Assembly (NCBI RefSeq): GCF_011634775.1
Contig: NZ_JAALXT010000003.1
Span: 248,001-312,000 of the forward strand
DNA length: 64,000 nucleotides
Source: Thalassoroseus pseudoceratinae
Lineage (GTDB): Bacteria > Planctomycetota > Planctomycetia > Planctomycetales > Planctomycetaceae
Direction of reading: 5' to 3'
Shown here: positions 39,361-47,900 of the stretch, in pieces
Numbering within the stretch: position 1 is the first letter of the stretch
Layout of the letters: each line of letters opens with the position of its first letter
Position numbers and translations under genes: made by a program
The notes under the pieces: model-generated
What the model saw: only the letters and a program-made list of their open reading frames with translations
Told to the model about the DNA's origin: nothing
The model's database searches: none

Positions 39361-39592
39361 CGGGACGCCAACTCCCTCGGCGATAGATCAGAATTTCACG
39401 GTCTCCTCAAACACGGGCGCGCATCTCATCCAGAGAACACGACGCCTCAGAGACATCGGCAAGCAGACTTCGGGAACTCCAGCAAAATCCGCGTAATCCG
39501 GACACTTTGACATTTCTGCCGAATACAAGCAGAGGGAAATTCCTGGGTTACACACCGCTCGCCAAACCAAAGAAAGTGTCTTGAGTCTTGGC

Positions 39593-40534
39593 TCAGACTG
39601 CGTCAATCGGATTGATTCGGAGTGCTCGGCCTTGGGCAAGACTGCGACGAGCTTCTTCCAAAACTTGCAGGTGACTGCACAAGTCGCCCAGGTCAGCAAC
39701 GGGGATCAGACCGCCAACGACGCGACGGCAGAAGTGATCGATCAATACCTCCGCAGCCGGACGTTCGTTGCTGAGATCCTCGACCGTTTCCTCGTTATCG
39801 CAGTTCCAGCGGATGCGATGAGTTTCTTCGATCGCGATCCGTCCTTGGTCACCTTCGATGATCAACTTTGGTGTCTCGGATGACTCTCCAGCCTGCAAAT
39901 GAATTTCGGCTCGCGGCTTGAAGCTGGCGATTCGTGGCTGCCGAAACTCGACGACCAAACGCTCGCCGTGTCCGTTTTGGGTGGCCTGGATCGTCGCGGG
40001 TGGGGTGCGGGCGATGTGCCGACACCAATCCAGCAACGCTGTGAGCTCCGGGGACGTCGCCAACCCGACCTCCGTCGTCTGCAAGGTTGCTCGGATCACA
40101 CGTGCCGGCCCGATTCGGGTGGCGAGAAGTTCCTGCACGCGGTGCGTCGCGGGGAGATATCGCCGGAGAAATTCCGGCATCAGTGTCAGTCCTGTCGAGA
40201 GTCCACTCAAATGCAAGCGGGCGAGTGTGTCGATCGGGAACGCATTGGGAGCGGCGATCATCGTTGGTTTGCGGGCAGCGATCGCAAATTGCAGAGGGGC
40301 ATCGCCTTGCCACTCGGTACCCAGCCAAAGAATTCCACGGATATCCGGCCGCAGCATCATCGCGCGAATTCCGCCAACGACGTCGGCATCGACCGACTTC
40401 GCCGCCGCAGCCGCCCGACTCGGAACACAATCATAAACCGCGCACACGCGAACCCGCGAGCGCAGCGCCCGTAGCGCTGGCCGATATCGTGTTTCCCAAG
40501 CCGGCCCCAAACCGACGATTCCCAAATTTACCAT
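39593..40534 (-). CDS. Gfo/Idh/MocA-like oxidoreductase, atypical
   Basis: A 313-residue protein with the N-terminal Rossmann pattern VNLGIVGLGPAWETRYRPALRAL and RVCAVYDC, as in NAD(P)-dependent Gfo/Idh/MocA dehydrogenases. The usual EKP substrate/cofactor motif is replaced: KPTMIAAPNAFPID stands where family members have GKHVxxEKP. This suggests changed or lost catalysis. The C-terminal alpha/beta part (VVEFRQPRIASFKPRAEIHL, IIEGDQGRIAIEE) fits the family. The ATG at 40534 is chosen over a TTG upstream. It is monocistronic on the minus strand, with a 254-bp spacer (40547-40800) to the divergent kinase gene. Confidence 0.75.
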   Translation of the reverse strand: MVNLGIVGLGPAWETRYRPALRALRSRVRVCAVYDCVPSRAAAAAKSVDADVVGGIRAMMLRPDIRGILWLGTEWQGDAPLQFAIAARKPTMIAAPNAFPIDTLARLHLSGLSTGLTLMPEFLRRYLPATHRVQELLATRIGPARVIRATLQTTEVGLATSPELTALLDWCRHIARTPPATIQATQNGHGERLVVEFRQPRIASFKPRAEIHLQAGESSETPKLIIEGDQGRIAIEETHRIRWNCDNEETVEDLSNERPAAEVLIDHFCRRVVGGLIPVADLGDLCSHLQVLEEARRSLAQGRALRINPIDAV

Positions 40535-40800
40535 GACGGAATGCAATCGCGAAGAAACGGCCCATCTTCGGTGGACCTGTCACGCATCGACTCCGAATCA
40601 TCATACGGTGATTCGAAACGGACACAAACCCAGATTTTTAAACTCAGGCGTTCCGAATCTAGTGAACGGCACGGAATCGGTATCGTCTTTTCCCAACTTC
40701 GCAGACTCCGCTCAGGAATAAACCCTACCTACCGGGTCATCAAACGTTATACTCGAAGTGACGAATCAGAGTCACATTCTTCACTCGATGAGGTCCATTC

Positions 40801-42219
40801 GTGTCCGAAGAGTCCACAGACGTAATTGATGGATATCGCTCAGTCAACGAGATTGCGGCCGGTAGTGCGACGGTGATCGAAGAAGTCGTGGAGGAAGCGA
40901 GCGGCACGCACTTCGCAATGAAAATGTTGCGTCCGGAGGCTCTCGAGAATGCCGAGCACAAAGCCACACTCAAACGCGAGGCGAAGATCGGGTTGGGATT
41001 GAAACACCCGAACATCATCGAAACACATAAAGTGAAGGTAACCAAGCAGTTCGGTTACATCATTATGGAGTATTTCCGTGCACCGAACTTGAAGCAACAA
41101 CTCAAGAGCGATCTACCGGGATTGCAATCACGGTTTCGGAAACTATTTGACGGGTTGTGCCAAGCGTTCGCCCACATGCACGAAAACGGGTGGATTCACA
41201 AGGATATCAAGCCGGATAACATCCTTTTCAATCGTGGCGGAGAACTACGCGTCATCGACTTTTCTTTGACCGTGAAGAAGGCGGGTGGGCTCGGCAAGTT
41301 TCTTTCGCTTGGTGGAAATGTGGTCCAGGGAACGCGGACGTATATTGCGCCGGAAACGATCCGAAAGAAGCCACCAACCGCCGCGACGGATATCTACAGT
41401 TTGGGAATTGTTGCATTTGAAGTGCTCACTGGGCGAGTTCCGTTCGCTGCAACGACCCCGGGCGACATGCTCCGAATGCACTTGCAGACTCCGCCTCCCA
41501 CACCTTCGGCTGTGAATCCAAATATCACTCCCGAGATGGATCGTGTCATCGCGAAGATGTTGGCGAAAAAGCCCGAAAAGCGCTACGCGGACATGAACGA
41601 ACTTCACGCAGAACTTCGTTCTGTTAAAGCGTTTAAGGAAGATCCTGCTGAAATGGCCGCTGCCATTGCCAAAAAAACCGAGGAAGATCGCAAAGCCAAT
41701 TTAGCCAGTCTGAGTAATCGACTCGATAGCCGAACGGACGCGGAGCGACAGGCACTCGGCATCAAGTCGGAGGCTCCCAAACCGAAGCCGAAACCAAAAA
41801 TTTTGGATCCGACCAACAAGAAGAAAGACAACAAACAACAAAATCAACCGGCCGCTCAAGGACCGCCGCCCCAGCAAATGCCGCCAGGTTATCCCCAGTA
41901 TCCGCAATACCCACAGCAAATGCCGCCGGGATATCCGCAATATCCGCAGCAAATGCCGCCGGGTTACGGTGGGCAGTCGTATCCGCAGCAGGGGATGCCC
42001 CCGCAGGGGATGCCACCACAACCGATGCCTGGGCAACAACCCGGTCCACAACCGCAAAATCCACAGCAACAACGGCCACCCCAACAACAACCGCCGCAGC
42101 AGCCAGCGGCAGAGCAAAAGCCTCCTGCTTCCGAGAAGAAACCAGAGAAAAAGCCTCAAGCAACCGAAAAGGCTGATGATCTGGAAGAAATGAGCATCGA
42201 CGACTTGGATATCTTGTAA
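40801..42219 (+). CDS. Hanks-type Ser/Thr protein kinase with Pro/Gln-rich tail
   Basis: A 472-residue soluble kinase-like protein. The kinase domain spans about 10-275. K41 (AMKML), E60 in helix C, H133-K-D135 with N140 in the catalytic loop, D153-F-S155, APE at 183-185 and D197 are present. The glycine-rich loop is weak (IAAGSATV, residues 18-25) and DFG is DFS. The HKD form makes it a non-RD kinase. After about 340 comes a Lys/Pro linker and a Met/Pro/Gln/Tyr-rich repeat region, then a short acidic end (DDLEEMSIDDLDIL). There is no membrane helix. The GTG start has TGAGGT six bases upstream. It could be an active kinase or a pseudokinase scaffold. Confidence 0.9.
   Translation: MSEESTDVIDGYRSVNEIAAGSATVIEEVVEEASGTHFAMKMLRPEALENAEHKATLKREAKIGLGLKHPNIIETHKVKVTKQFGYIIMEYFRAPNLKQQLKSDLPGLQSRFRKLFDGLCQAFAHMHENGWIHKDIKPDNILFNRGGELRVIDFSLTVKKAGGLGKFLSLGGNVVQGTRTYIAPETIRKKPPTAATDIYSLGIVAFEVLTGRVPFAATTPGDMLRMHLQTPPPTPSAVNPNITPEMDRVIAKMLAKKPEKRYADMNELHAELRSVKAFKEDPAEMAAAIAKKTEEDRKANLASLSNRLDSRTDAERQALGIKSEAPKPKPKPKILDPTNKKKDNKQQNQPAAQGPPPQQMPPGYPQYPQYPQQMPPGYPQYPQQMPPGYGGQSYPQQGMPPQGMPPQPMPGQQPGPQPQNPQQQRPPQQQPPQQPAAEQKPPASEKKPEKKPQATEKADDLEEMSIDDLDIL
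41872..41966 (+). repeat. Short coding tandem repeat in the kinase tail
   Basis: CAGCAAATGCCGCC occurs at 41872, 41914 and 41947 (steps of 42 and 33 bases), encoding QQMPPGYPQYPQ-type units. This is the low-complexity Pro/Gln/Tyr region of the kinase gene. Confidence 0.75.
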
Positions 42220-42285
42220 GGAATTCAGTCGAGTGCCGTGGCGGCGTCTTGCGTCCACTGCGAATACAGAAGACCGTCATTCGGT

Positions 42286-42918
42286 TCAACTGATGGGTGA
42301 TGGTTCGAGCAGCGATTGAAATACTTCGCGGAATCGGGCGACATTCTCGAGATTGCCGATGATCAATCCGTATTCACTCCAGAACGGCTCGAACATCCAA
42401 AGTTCCGGGCCGATGAAGAACAACCGTTCCCACTTCTCCCAGAACTCACCGAAGTCGGCTTCGAGTATGAACGACTCGCCGTCGCTGTCTAAGTAAACGA
42501 CTTGTTCGTACTCATCGAACGCCAGGTAATCTCCGTTCGCCATCGCTGCGAATGGAATGGACAACGTCCAACACATCCGTTCGTCGGCGTCCTCGACCAC
42601 CCACGACTCCAACGCCCACCTAAGCATTTCGATCTTTGTGGAAATCAGCTCGTCTGGCGAGAAAAGTTGCGGTCCGCCAATTAGTTGATCACCGAGGAAA
42701 CTGGCCCCAAACCGGTCCTGATCTTCCGGCTGTAGCGAACGGCAATACCGTCCGTGAATCCGTCCAGCGACATTGTGGTAGAATTCGATCAACTGCGTCG
42801 GTAGTGGAATCTCGGCGATGTGTGAGGGAACCTCGCGTAATGGTGGTTCGACCTCCAAATTCGTCACAAATCCTGACGACTGAAGAGCAGAGAACAGGTT
42901 TTCGATCGTTTCGATCAT
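42286..42918 (-). CDS. SMI1/KNR4-like protein
   Basis: A 210-residue protein resembling the SMI1/KNR4 (SUKH) superfamily. Marks are PLPTQLIEFYHNVAGRI (the conserved helix-turn ahead of the first strand), FSPDELIS, and PFAAMANGDYLAFDEYEQVVYLDSDGES, followed by an aromatic acidic stretch (FGEFWEKWERLFF). In bacteria SUKH proteins often act as immunity proteins in toxin systems or as general scaffolds. No toxin gene is adjacent: the neighbours are a kinase and a secreted protein. The call is by pattern only. Confidence 0.6.
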   Translation of the reverse strand: MIETIENLFSALQSSGFVTNLEVEPPLREVPSHIAEIPLPTQLIEFYHNVAGRIHGRYCRSLQPEDQDRFGASFLGDQLIGGPQLFSPDELISTKIEMLRWALESWVVEDADERMCWTLSIPFAAMANGDYLAFDEYEQVVYLDSDGESFILEADFGEFWEKWERLFFIGPELWMFEPFWSEYGLIIGNLENVARFREVFQSLLEPSPIS

Positions 42919-43304
42919 TGCTTGGCATCGGAAGCTTTGAGGAAATTCGGTTCGATGGGGTCAGCAAAATCGTGATTGGGGGTTGCGAATGACGCTGTGT
43001 CTGCGTTGAAGTCGACTAGTTCCTGAACCCGGTACATCACGGAAACCCGCTCTCACCCGAAGAATTGATCGAGTCGAATCCGGCAGGTTGTAACGATTCT
43101 GCGAGTTGGGCCTCTGGGGCGTCCCGTCTTTATCAATGTCGCCAACTCCGGTTCGGAAACCGGTGGACAGCCGGAATACACCGTTCCGATACACCCCGCA
43201 GATACGCACGATTCGACGTTGGCGTGGTCCGTGGCCGTGGTGCCTCGTGACCCCACCGTTCGACTCACTTTCCATAGTCTACACTAAATATGCGGGGTTA
43301 CCGG
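42919..43304. other. Intergenic region, no supported gene
   Basis: 386 bp between divergent genes. Open frames on both strands lack good starts or family features. One plus-strand frame (about 43085-43287) has protein-like codon use (RPVFINVANSGSETGG) but no start codon after its upstream stop, so it may be a gene remnant. The promoter of the following secreted-protein gene should lie near the right end. Confidence 0.4.
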
Positions 43305-44252
43305 ATGTCATATCCATTGTTCCGGTTTGGACTGCTCCTCACGGTAGCAGCGTTTTCGATTAGTCCGATTCAGGCACAGGTCACACCGGGAACCGGCTTG
43401 CGGTTGGTCTACGATGACTTCGAAGACGAAAACTGGAGCTTCGTTCACAACTTCCCGAAAAGTAGCGAAGAACAAGATGGACAGCAACGATATCCCGCAG
43501 GCTATTCGACCAACGGCAAGTTCGGCGAAGGACTCAAACGTGGACAACCGGACTTGATCAAGCGTGTCACTACTCCGCCCGGTGGTCCGGCTGGGAGTCT
43601 TGGGTCGCTGATGTTGCGATCCCGCGATACTGGCATTCCGAATCGACCTGCATACAAAACGAACCAGGACGATTTCGTCTTCAATTCCAGTTCGCACGTC
43701 GGCACGATTCCGGTTTACCGATCACCGAGTTGTGTGGTTCGCGTTTACCTGCCGCCGTTCGATCAATGGGACAACAAGACCGGTACGACGTTTGGTTTCC
43801 GTGGCGATGTGCAGACCACGAAGGAAGAGCAAAAGGTCAAAAAGTTCTTGTTCTTCAAACGCAAAAAGACCGTCAAAGAGACGGAACTCTATTGGCCAGG
43901 CATGTTCATCCAGTTCAACAGCAAGACCGATCCGCAATACAACTTCGACTCTGCTGTCATCATCGTTCGTGGTGACGAAACCGGTGAAGACTTCGTCGGA
44001 CCGCAGATCAAACAAGTGGGTTGGTGGACGCTCGGTATGTCGTTCACACCCGATGGCCGAGTCCATTACTACGCCAGCCCCGGGGTCGATCCGTTGCGAC
44101 CTTCCGATCGCATCGCGTCGAAATACCCTTACGGCTACAAGTGCGAGCAGTTCAATACCTGCTTCTTCAACATTACGAGCCGAGACGACAATCGCACCTG
44201 GTCAACGCCGTGGATCATCGACGACGTTGCCGTCTACGCACTGCGACGTTAA
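43305..44252 (+). CDS. Secreted protein of unknown function
   Basis: A 315-residue exported protein with signal peptide MSYPLFRFGLLLTVAAFSISPIQAQ. The mature part begins with a DDFEDENWSF stretch, as in concanavalin-like sandwich or carbohydrate-binding folds. It contains many aromatic residues (LYWPGMFIQFN, GWWTLGMSFTPDGRVHYYASPG), a basic loop (KKFLFFKRKKTVK) and three cysteines (CVV, CEQ, CFFN). A lectin or jelly-roll-type domain is possible but not proven. The ATG at 43305 (GGGG upstream) is preferred over 43290. A strong terminator follows at 44306-44353. Confidence 0.75.
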   Translation: MSYPLFRFGLLLTVAAFSISPIQAQVTPGTGLRLVYDDFEDENWSFVHNFPKSSEEQDGQQRYPAGYSTNGKFGEGLKRGQPDLIKRVTTPPGGPAGSLGSLMLRSRDTGIPNRPAYKTNQDDFVFNSSSHVGTIPVYRSPSCVVRVYLPPFDQWDNKTGTTFGFRGDVQTTKEEQKVKKFLFFKRKKTVKETELYWPGMFIQFNSKTDPQYNFDSAVIIVRGDETGEDFVGPQIKQVGWWTLGMSFTPDGRVHYYASPGVDPLRPSDRIASKYPYGYKCEQFNTCFFNITSRDDNRTWSTPWIIDDVAVYALRR

Positions 44253-44305
44253 TCCAGTTCTCGAACATCGACGATTCACCGCCCCAACAAGGGGCGGTCG
44301 AATGT

Positions 44306-44353
44306 CTCCGTGCCCCCGGTTCTTCCCCTCATCCGGCGGCACGGAGCTTTTTT
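44306..44353 (+). terminator. Rho-independent terminator
   Basis: CTCCGTGCC (44306-44314) pairs with GGCACGGAG (44338-44346), with an inner CCGG/CCGG pairing, and six T follow (44348-44353). It ends the secreted-protein gene at 43305-44252. A smaller hairpin, ACCGCCCC/GGGGCGGT (44278-44298), lies just before it. Confidence 0.85.
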
Positions 44354-44473
44354 ACGCGCCGAGCGTGGCTGACGAATTAAACCAGTTCCCGAATCGGCGG
44401 ATGAAATCACTCCCGTCGCGAAGGGAACATTCGCTTTCGCGTCTCCCCATGCGACAAACATGCCGTCGTTCCA

Positions 44474-44782
44474 TCACTTCTTACGACGTTGAAACCAATA
44501 TTTGAGGACCGACGACAGGCCAGCGTAGCGAAAGTCATCGTCGATGTAATGCTCAATGACGTAAAACGCGAAATAGTAGGCCCGAGCAAAACACCACACG
44601 CACACTGCCAAGAGGGCGGCCGTCCTCCACTCTGGTGATTCCGCCAAGATCAGGCCTGCGGACATGACGCCACCGAGCACGAACAAAATCGCTTTGAGAT
44701 ACATCCAGCGTGGATTCGTGAGATCACCCATATTCGTCAACTTGATTGTCCCTGGTCGTTCGTCCGCAGCCGTGCTCAACAT
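44474..44782 (-). CDS. Small membrane protein
   Basis: A 102-residue protein with two hydrophobic helices at about 27-47 (MYLKAILFVLGGVMSAGLIL) and 53-76 (RTAALLAVCVWCFARAYYFAF). They are followed by an acidic-aromatic stretch (YVIEHYIDDDFRYAGL) and a basic end (QRRKK). No family was recognised. The start could also be the ATG at 44731. It is monocistronic and convergent with the previous gene. Confidence 0.65.
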   Translation of the reverse strand: MLSTAADERPGTIKLTNMGDLTNPRWMYLKAILFVLGGVMSAGLILAESPEWRTAALLAVCVWCFARAYYFAFYVIEHYIDDDFRYAGLSSVLKYWFQRRKK

Positions 44783-45160
44783 TGTACCGGAACCAGACGC
44801 CGGGATTCCTCCCCAAAACTCAGCCCCAACCGTCCAAACGCTCGGAATGGTCTCTGGATTCCACCGAAATCTCGATGAATCTCAGGGAGTGGTTAGTCGT
44901 TGCCAAGAGCAATTGACCTTCGGTTGTAGCAGGTCATGCCTTGTTGTGACCACGTCATGATTGCGTTAACGAATCCACTGTGTACACGAAGAACGGACGA
45001 TCGGCTCGAAGTTTCGCATGCGTCTGACGACGCGAACGCATTGCCCCGTAACCCGTTTGTGCATTGTGAGTTGCAACAGATTCGCACTCACGCTACGCTT
45101 GACGCGGCGCTCGATGGGTCTACAGTTTTGAGTGACGGCGGACATGGATTGGAGGTCTCT
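44783..45160. other. Intergenic region upstream of feoA
   Basis: 378 bp with no supported gene. It should contain the divergent promoters of the small membrane protein and feoA. I do not see a convincing Fur-box-like dyad. GGAGG just before 45161 is the feoA ribosome binding site. Confidence 0.45.
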
Positions 45161-45433
45161 ATGACTCGGCTCCACTCGCTACGACCTGGCGAACGCGGGC
45201 TAATCGTTAGCATTCATGGCGACGATGCCATCGCGACGCGGTTGATCGAAATGGGACTCACCAGCGGTGAAGAAATCGCTGTGACCGGATACGCTCCAAT
45301 TACCCAAGCGGTCGAGTGTCGTTACCGAGGCTACCGGCTCTCCATTCGAGTGACCGAGGCAAAACGCATCGAGGTCAAGATGATCCCGGCTACGGAATCG
45401 ACGATCTCATTCCCAACAGGAGAAACCACGTGA
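45161..45433 (+). CDS. feoA: FeoA-domain protein
   Basis: A 90-residue SH3-like FeoA protein: LHSLRPGERGLIVSIHGDDAIATRLIEMGLTSGEEIAVTGYAP, then ECRYRGYRLSIRVTEAKRIEV. FeoA assists the ferrous iron transporter FeoB at the membrane. GGAGG six bases before the ATG decides the start; a longer open frame back to 44936 is not used. No feoB is in the window. Instead, a tiny acidic gene overlaps the feoA stop by four bases (GTGA). Confidence 0.9.
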   Translation: MTRLHSLRPGERGLIVSIHGDDAIATRLIEMGLTSGEEIAVTGYAPITQAVECRYRGYRLSIRVTEAKRIEVKMIPATESTISFPTGETT

Positions 45434-45690
45434 CCACGCCCGACCCGGAAGCATTGGATGGACTTCGTGATCATTGGCTCGACCACATTCGCGACGTGAT
45501 CCGCTCTCGGCACTACACATGGTTGCCGGAGGGGCTTGGTGGCGAGCCGGTCGATGTTGCGATGACTTGTCTTCTCACCGACATTCTCCACGTCTGCAAA
45601 CGTTGCGATGTCGATTTCAATGAGATTCTCGAGGCCAGCCGCAAACGATTCATCGAGGAAGAAGCCGAAGCGGAAGCCAGTTCCGAGTAA
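45430..45690 (+). CDS. Small acidic protein coupled to feoA
   Basis: An 86-residue protein starting at GTG 45430, inside the feoA stop (GTGA), with AGGAG seven bases upstream. Two cysteines (MTCLLTDILHVCKRCDVDF gives three in all) lie in the middle and could bind metal. The end is strongly acidic (EEEAEAEASSE). It holds DHWLDHIRDVIRSRHYTWLPEGLGGEPVDVA. No family was recognised. Tight coupling to feoA suggests a role in iron handling, by inference only; it could be a FeoC-like accessory without homology. Confidence 0.7.
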   Translation: MTTPDPEALDGLRDHWLDHIRDVIRSRHYTWLPEGLGGEPVDVAMTCLLTDILHVCKRCDVDFNEILEASRKRFIEEEAEAEASSE

Positions 45691-45727
45691 CACAGCATTC
45701 GGAAAGAAGTGGCACAGTGAATGCCTG

Positions 45728-46210
45728 CTACTCGCGTCGCATGGCGGCCATTCCGCGAAGATGCTTGTCCTTCAAGTAGTTGCCAGGAATAAAGCTGACC
45801 TTGTTGAAGGGAACATCGATCATAATCTGAATCAAATCACCGGAACTGGTATTGGCGACCTGATTCGCAGGATCGGTGTTGCCAGGGGCGGGCGTCACTG
45901 TGATCGTAATGACCAGGTCGCCTGCCGCCACGTTTGCTGACTGCTGCATGAACGTTTCGATGGTGCTTCTGACATTGGCGTTGTTGGAACCATCAATAAT
46001 GGCTTGCCGGGCCCCCTCACGAGCGGCATTCGTCACCAATTGACTGACCATCATCGCACGGCCGAACTCGACGATCCCGAGTGTGACCATCATGAAGATT
46101 GGCAGCACCAATGCCATTTCAACCAATGCCGTCCCTCGCCGGGATTCGTGTTCGTTCGTGCGAGGTGCGCTGGTGAGCTGTCGATTTGTCATTGCGGCTC
46201 GAGCTTTCAT
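45728..46210 (-). CDS. TadE/TadG-like pilus-assembly protein
   Basis: A 160-residue protein with the TadE pattern: SRRGTALVEMALVLPIFMMVTLGIVEFGRAMMVSQLVTNAAREGARQAI, a single N-terminal membrane helix preceded by a prepilin-like RRGTALVE. The rest is an extracytoplasmic beta-rich domain. TadE-type pseudopilins belong to Flp pilus or secretion systems, but no other tad gene is nearby. AAGGA nine bases before the ATG supports the start. The gene is convergent with the feoA pair. Confidence 0.88.
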   Translation of the reverse strand: MKARAAMTNRQLTSAPRTNEHESRRGTALVEMALVLPIFMMVTLGIVEFGRAMMVSQLVTNAAREGARQAIIDGSNNANVRSTIETFMQQSANVAAGDLVITITVTPAPGNTDPANQVANTSSGDLIQIMIDVPFNKVSFIPGNYLKDKHLRGMAAMRRE

Positions 46211-47114
46211 CGTCCGATGTCCTTCCCGCTAGACCAACTCATGTTCGAATGCGACGGCTGGCGCTAAGTGTCTGCTGAAAAATGCGAGTGTTTTGACGCG
46301 ATTGTTAGGATGAACGCGTTCTCAACTCCATTGAATGGCGATCGTCGTGCAACTTCGTCGGTGTTGCGGAACGACGAAGGTCTTCCCGGTTCCGGCAAGA
46401 GCAGTTGCGTGTTTCGCCTGTTGTTGAGAGTACGTCATTGCAAACCTAGCTCATGGAATTGGGGTGTCTGAGAAAACTCACGAAAATTTCGAGTTCTCGG
46501 GGATTTTGCTCAAGTTCCGTCATCTGCCGGCAAAAAGTTCTCTTGATCGGGGAGTGATTCGGGGACTTGGTCACCAGACCTTCGTCGTTTGCCGGTAAAC
46601 TCTGCCTAGCCTGTTGAGGTCTATTCAAACCTCCGGGATGGCTCAAGCTTCGCAACTTCCCAAGAATTCCTGAAGTCGTTGATTGGTAAACTCCGATAAG
46701 TCTATTAGTGTCGCATTAAGCTTATGTGTGACGACCCAAGGCTAGTATTTCCCAGTGGATACACAGCGTCGGTCGTTGCTCTCTCAACTAGACTTGATCT
46801 AGTGTCGCATCCAACTTGGATCGATGGTTTCCCCCCAAGTGAGTTCGCCACCACGCCCGCGGACTCAATCGGAAACCTCACCGATTCAAACTCGCTGGGC
46901 CGCAAATCGCGCGGATGTCTTTGACTTCGCATCACCGCCTTGGCTTCGACTTTCGTAGGCCAAGACAGACTTCCGTCGCACGCCACCCTACACCAACGCG
47001 TCGGTTTGCGTTCACTTGCCGGACCGCAAACTCCACAGCGATGAGATTGGCTCCACTCCGCCGCCATCGCCCGACTGCCCCCACCTGCATCCACGCACCG
47101 AAAGGATTTCGACC
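46211..47114. other. 904-bp gene-poor region with an inverted repeat
   Basis: No ORF here has family features, a good start or planctomycete-like codon use. Elements seen: an inverted repeat AACGACGAAGGTCT (46370-46383) with its reverse complement at 46576-46589; a direct repeat TAGTGTCGCAT at 46706-46716 and 46800-46810; and a small ACTAGA/TCTAGT dyad near 46787-46803. AAAGGA before 47115 is the ribosome binding site of the next gene. It may be old degraded DNA or hold an unrecognised RNA. Confidence 0.45.
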
Positions 47115-47882
47115 ATGCCGACTCCCCGTACATGCCTCCGCCTGACACTTGGGATTTTGCTCGCCTTCGCCGGCTTGGCAGTTGCTGCCCATGCCGACGA
47201 GACACCGACCGCTGAATTTGCCGGTCCCGCAGTCGCGGAAAAAGCAATTCGACCGATCGAAGATGTGCAACTAACGAAGCCAGAAATCGCTAAACCAGAA
47301 ATCGAAAATGTCTTGACCGCCGAGACCTCGACCGAAACCATCGTCACCGAATTGGAGATCATTCTTCCGACCGAAACAGATGTCGAAGTGATCGTGCCGG
47401 TCGGTCCTGCAATCGCTGAGAAACCTGTCCGCTTGGAAACGATTGACGAACCAACGATCGTCGAAGTTGTGGAGGCTCCCGTCGTTGTCGAGGACACGGA
47501 AGCAGTCGAAGAAACCACGGTGATCGAGGTCGTCGTCGAAGAAGACGTTGTCGTGGAGATTGTCGAAGAGGTTGTGATTCCCGGCCCGGCGATCGCCCAA
47601 AAACCTGTGCGAATCGTTGCAGAGCCAGGCCCTGCTATCGCCGAAAAACCGGTTCGATTGGAGTTGGTCGAAGAGGTGGAGATTGTGGTATCGACTCCCG
47701 CAATCCCCACCGGTCCAGCCGTTGCCGAAGCCGGCCCGCAACGTCACGCGGCGATTGCGACCGTCACGAAGGTGGAACAGAAACCGCAACACGTGATGGA
47801 AACCAACGATTGGGTATCGCTGATCGCACCGCAAATCTCACCACCGGCTTGGATCGTGTGCCAATGGCTTTTTGCTCGGTGA
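47115..47882 (+). CDS. Secreted Val/Glu-rich protein with GPAIAEKPVR repeats
   Basis: A 255-residue exported protein of no family I know. A signal peptide covers 1-27 (ending AHA-DET). A decapeptide repeat, GPA(I/V)A(E/Q)K(P/A)(V/I)R, occurs at residues 37-46, 97-106, 157-166 and 172-181, with a partial copy at 200-205. The first three are exactly 60 residues apart. Between them are Val/Glu/Ile-rich beta-like stretches (VEVVEAPVVVEDTEAVEE). The C terminus (NDWVSLIAPQISPPAWIVCQWLFAR) is hydrophobic and aromatic. AAAGGA eight bases before the ATG supports the start. The repeats look like spaced short binding motifs. Confidence 0.75.
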   Translation: MPTPRTCLRLTLGILLAFAGLAVAAHADETPTAEFAGPAVAEKAIRPIEDVQLTKPEIAKPEIENVLTAETSTETIVTELEIILPTETDVEVIVPVGPAIAEKPVRLETIDEPTIVEVVEAPVVVEDTEAVEETTVIEVVVEEDVVVEIVEEVVIPGPAIAQKPVRIVAEPGPAIAEKPVRLELVEEVEIVVSTPAIPTGPAVAEAGPQRHAAIATVTKVEQKPQHVMETNDWVSLIAPQISPPAWIVCQWLFAR

Positions 47883-47900
47883 GAACATGCTCGACGGACG

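Noticed and set aside
43085-43287. Plus-strand coding-like stretch before the secreted-protein gene
   Set aside because: Protein-like codons but no start codon after the preceding stop; kept only as a possible remnant.
46705-47247. 180-codon minus-strand ORF in the gene-poor region
   Set aside because: Arg/Ser-rich, runs across the well-supported start and signal peptide of the gene at 47115, and shows no domain.
47012-47710. Minus-strand Ser/Thr/Ile-rich ORF opposite the GPAIAEKPVR protein
   Set aside because: Low-complexity mirror of Val/Glu codons; no ribosome binding site or signal peptide.
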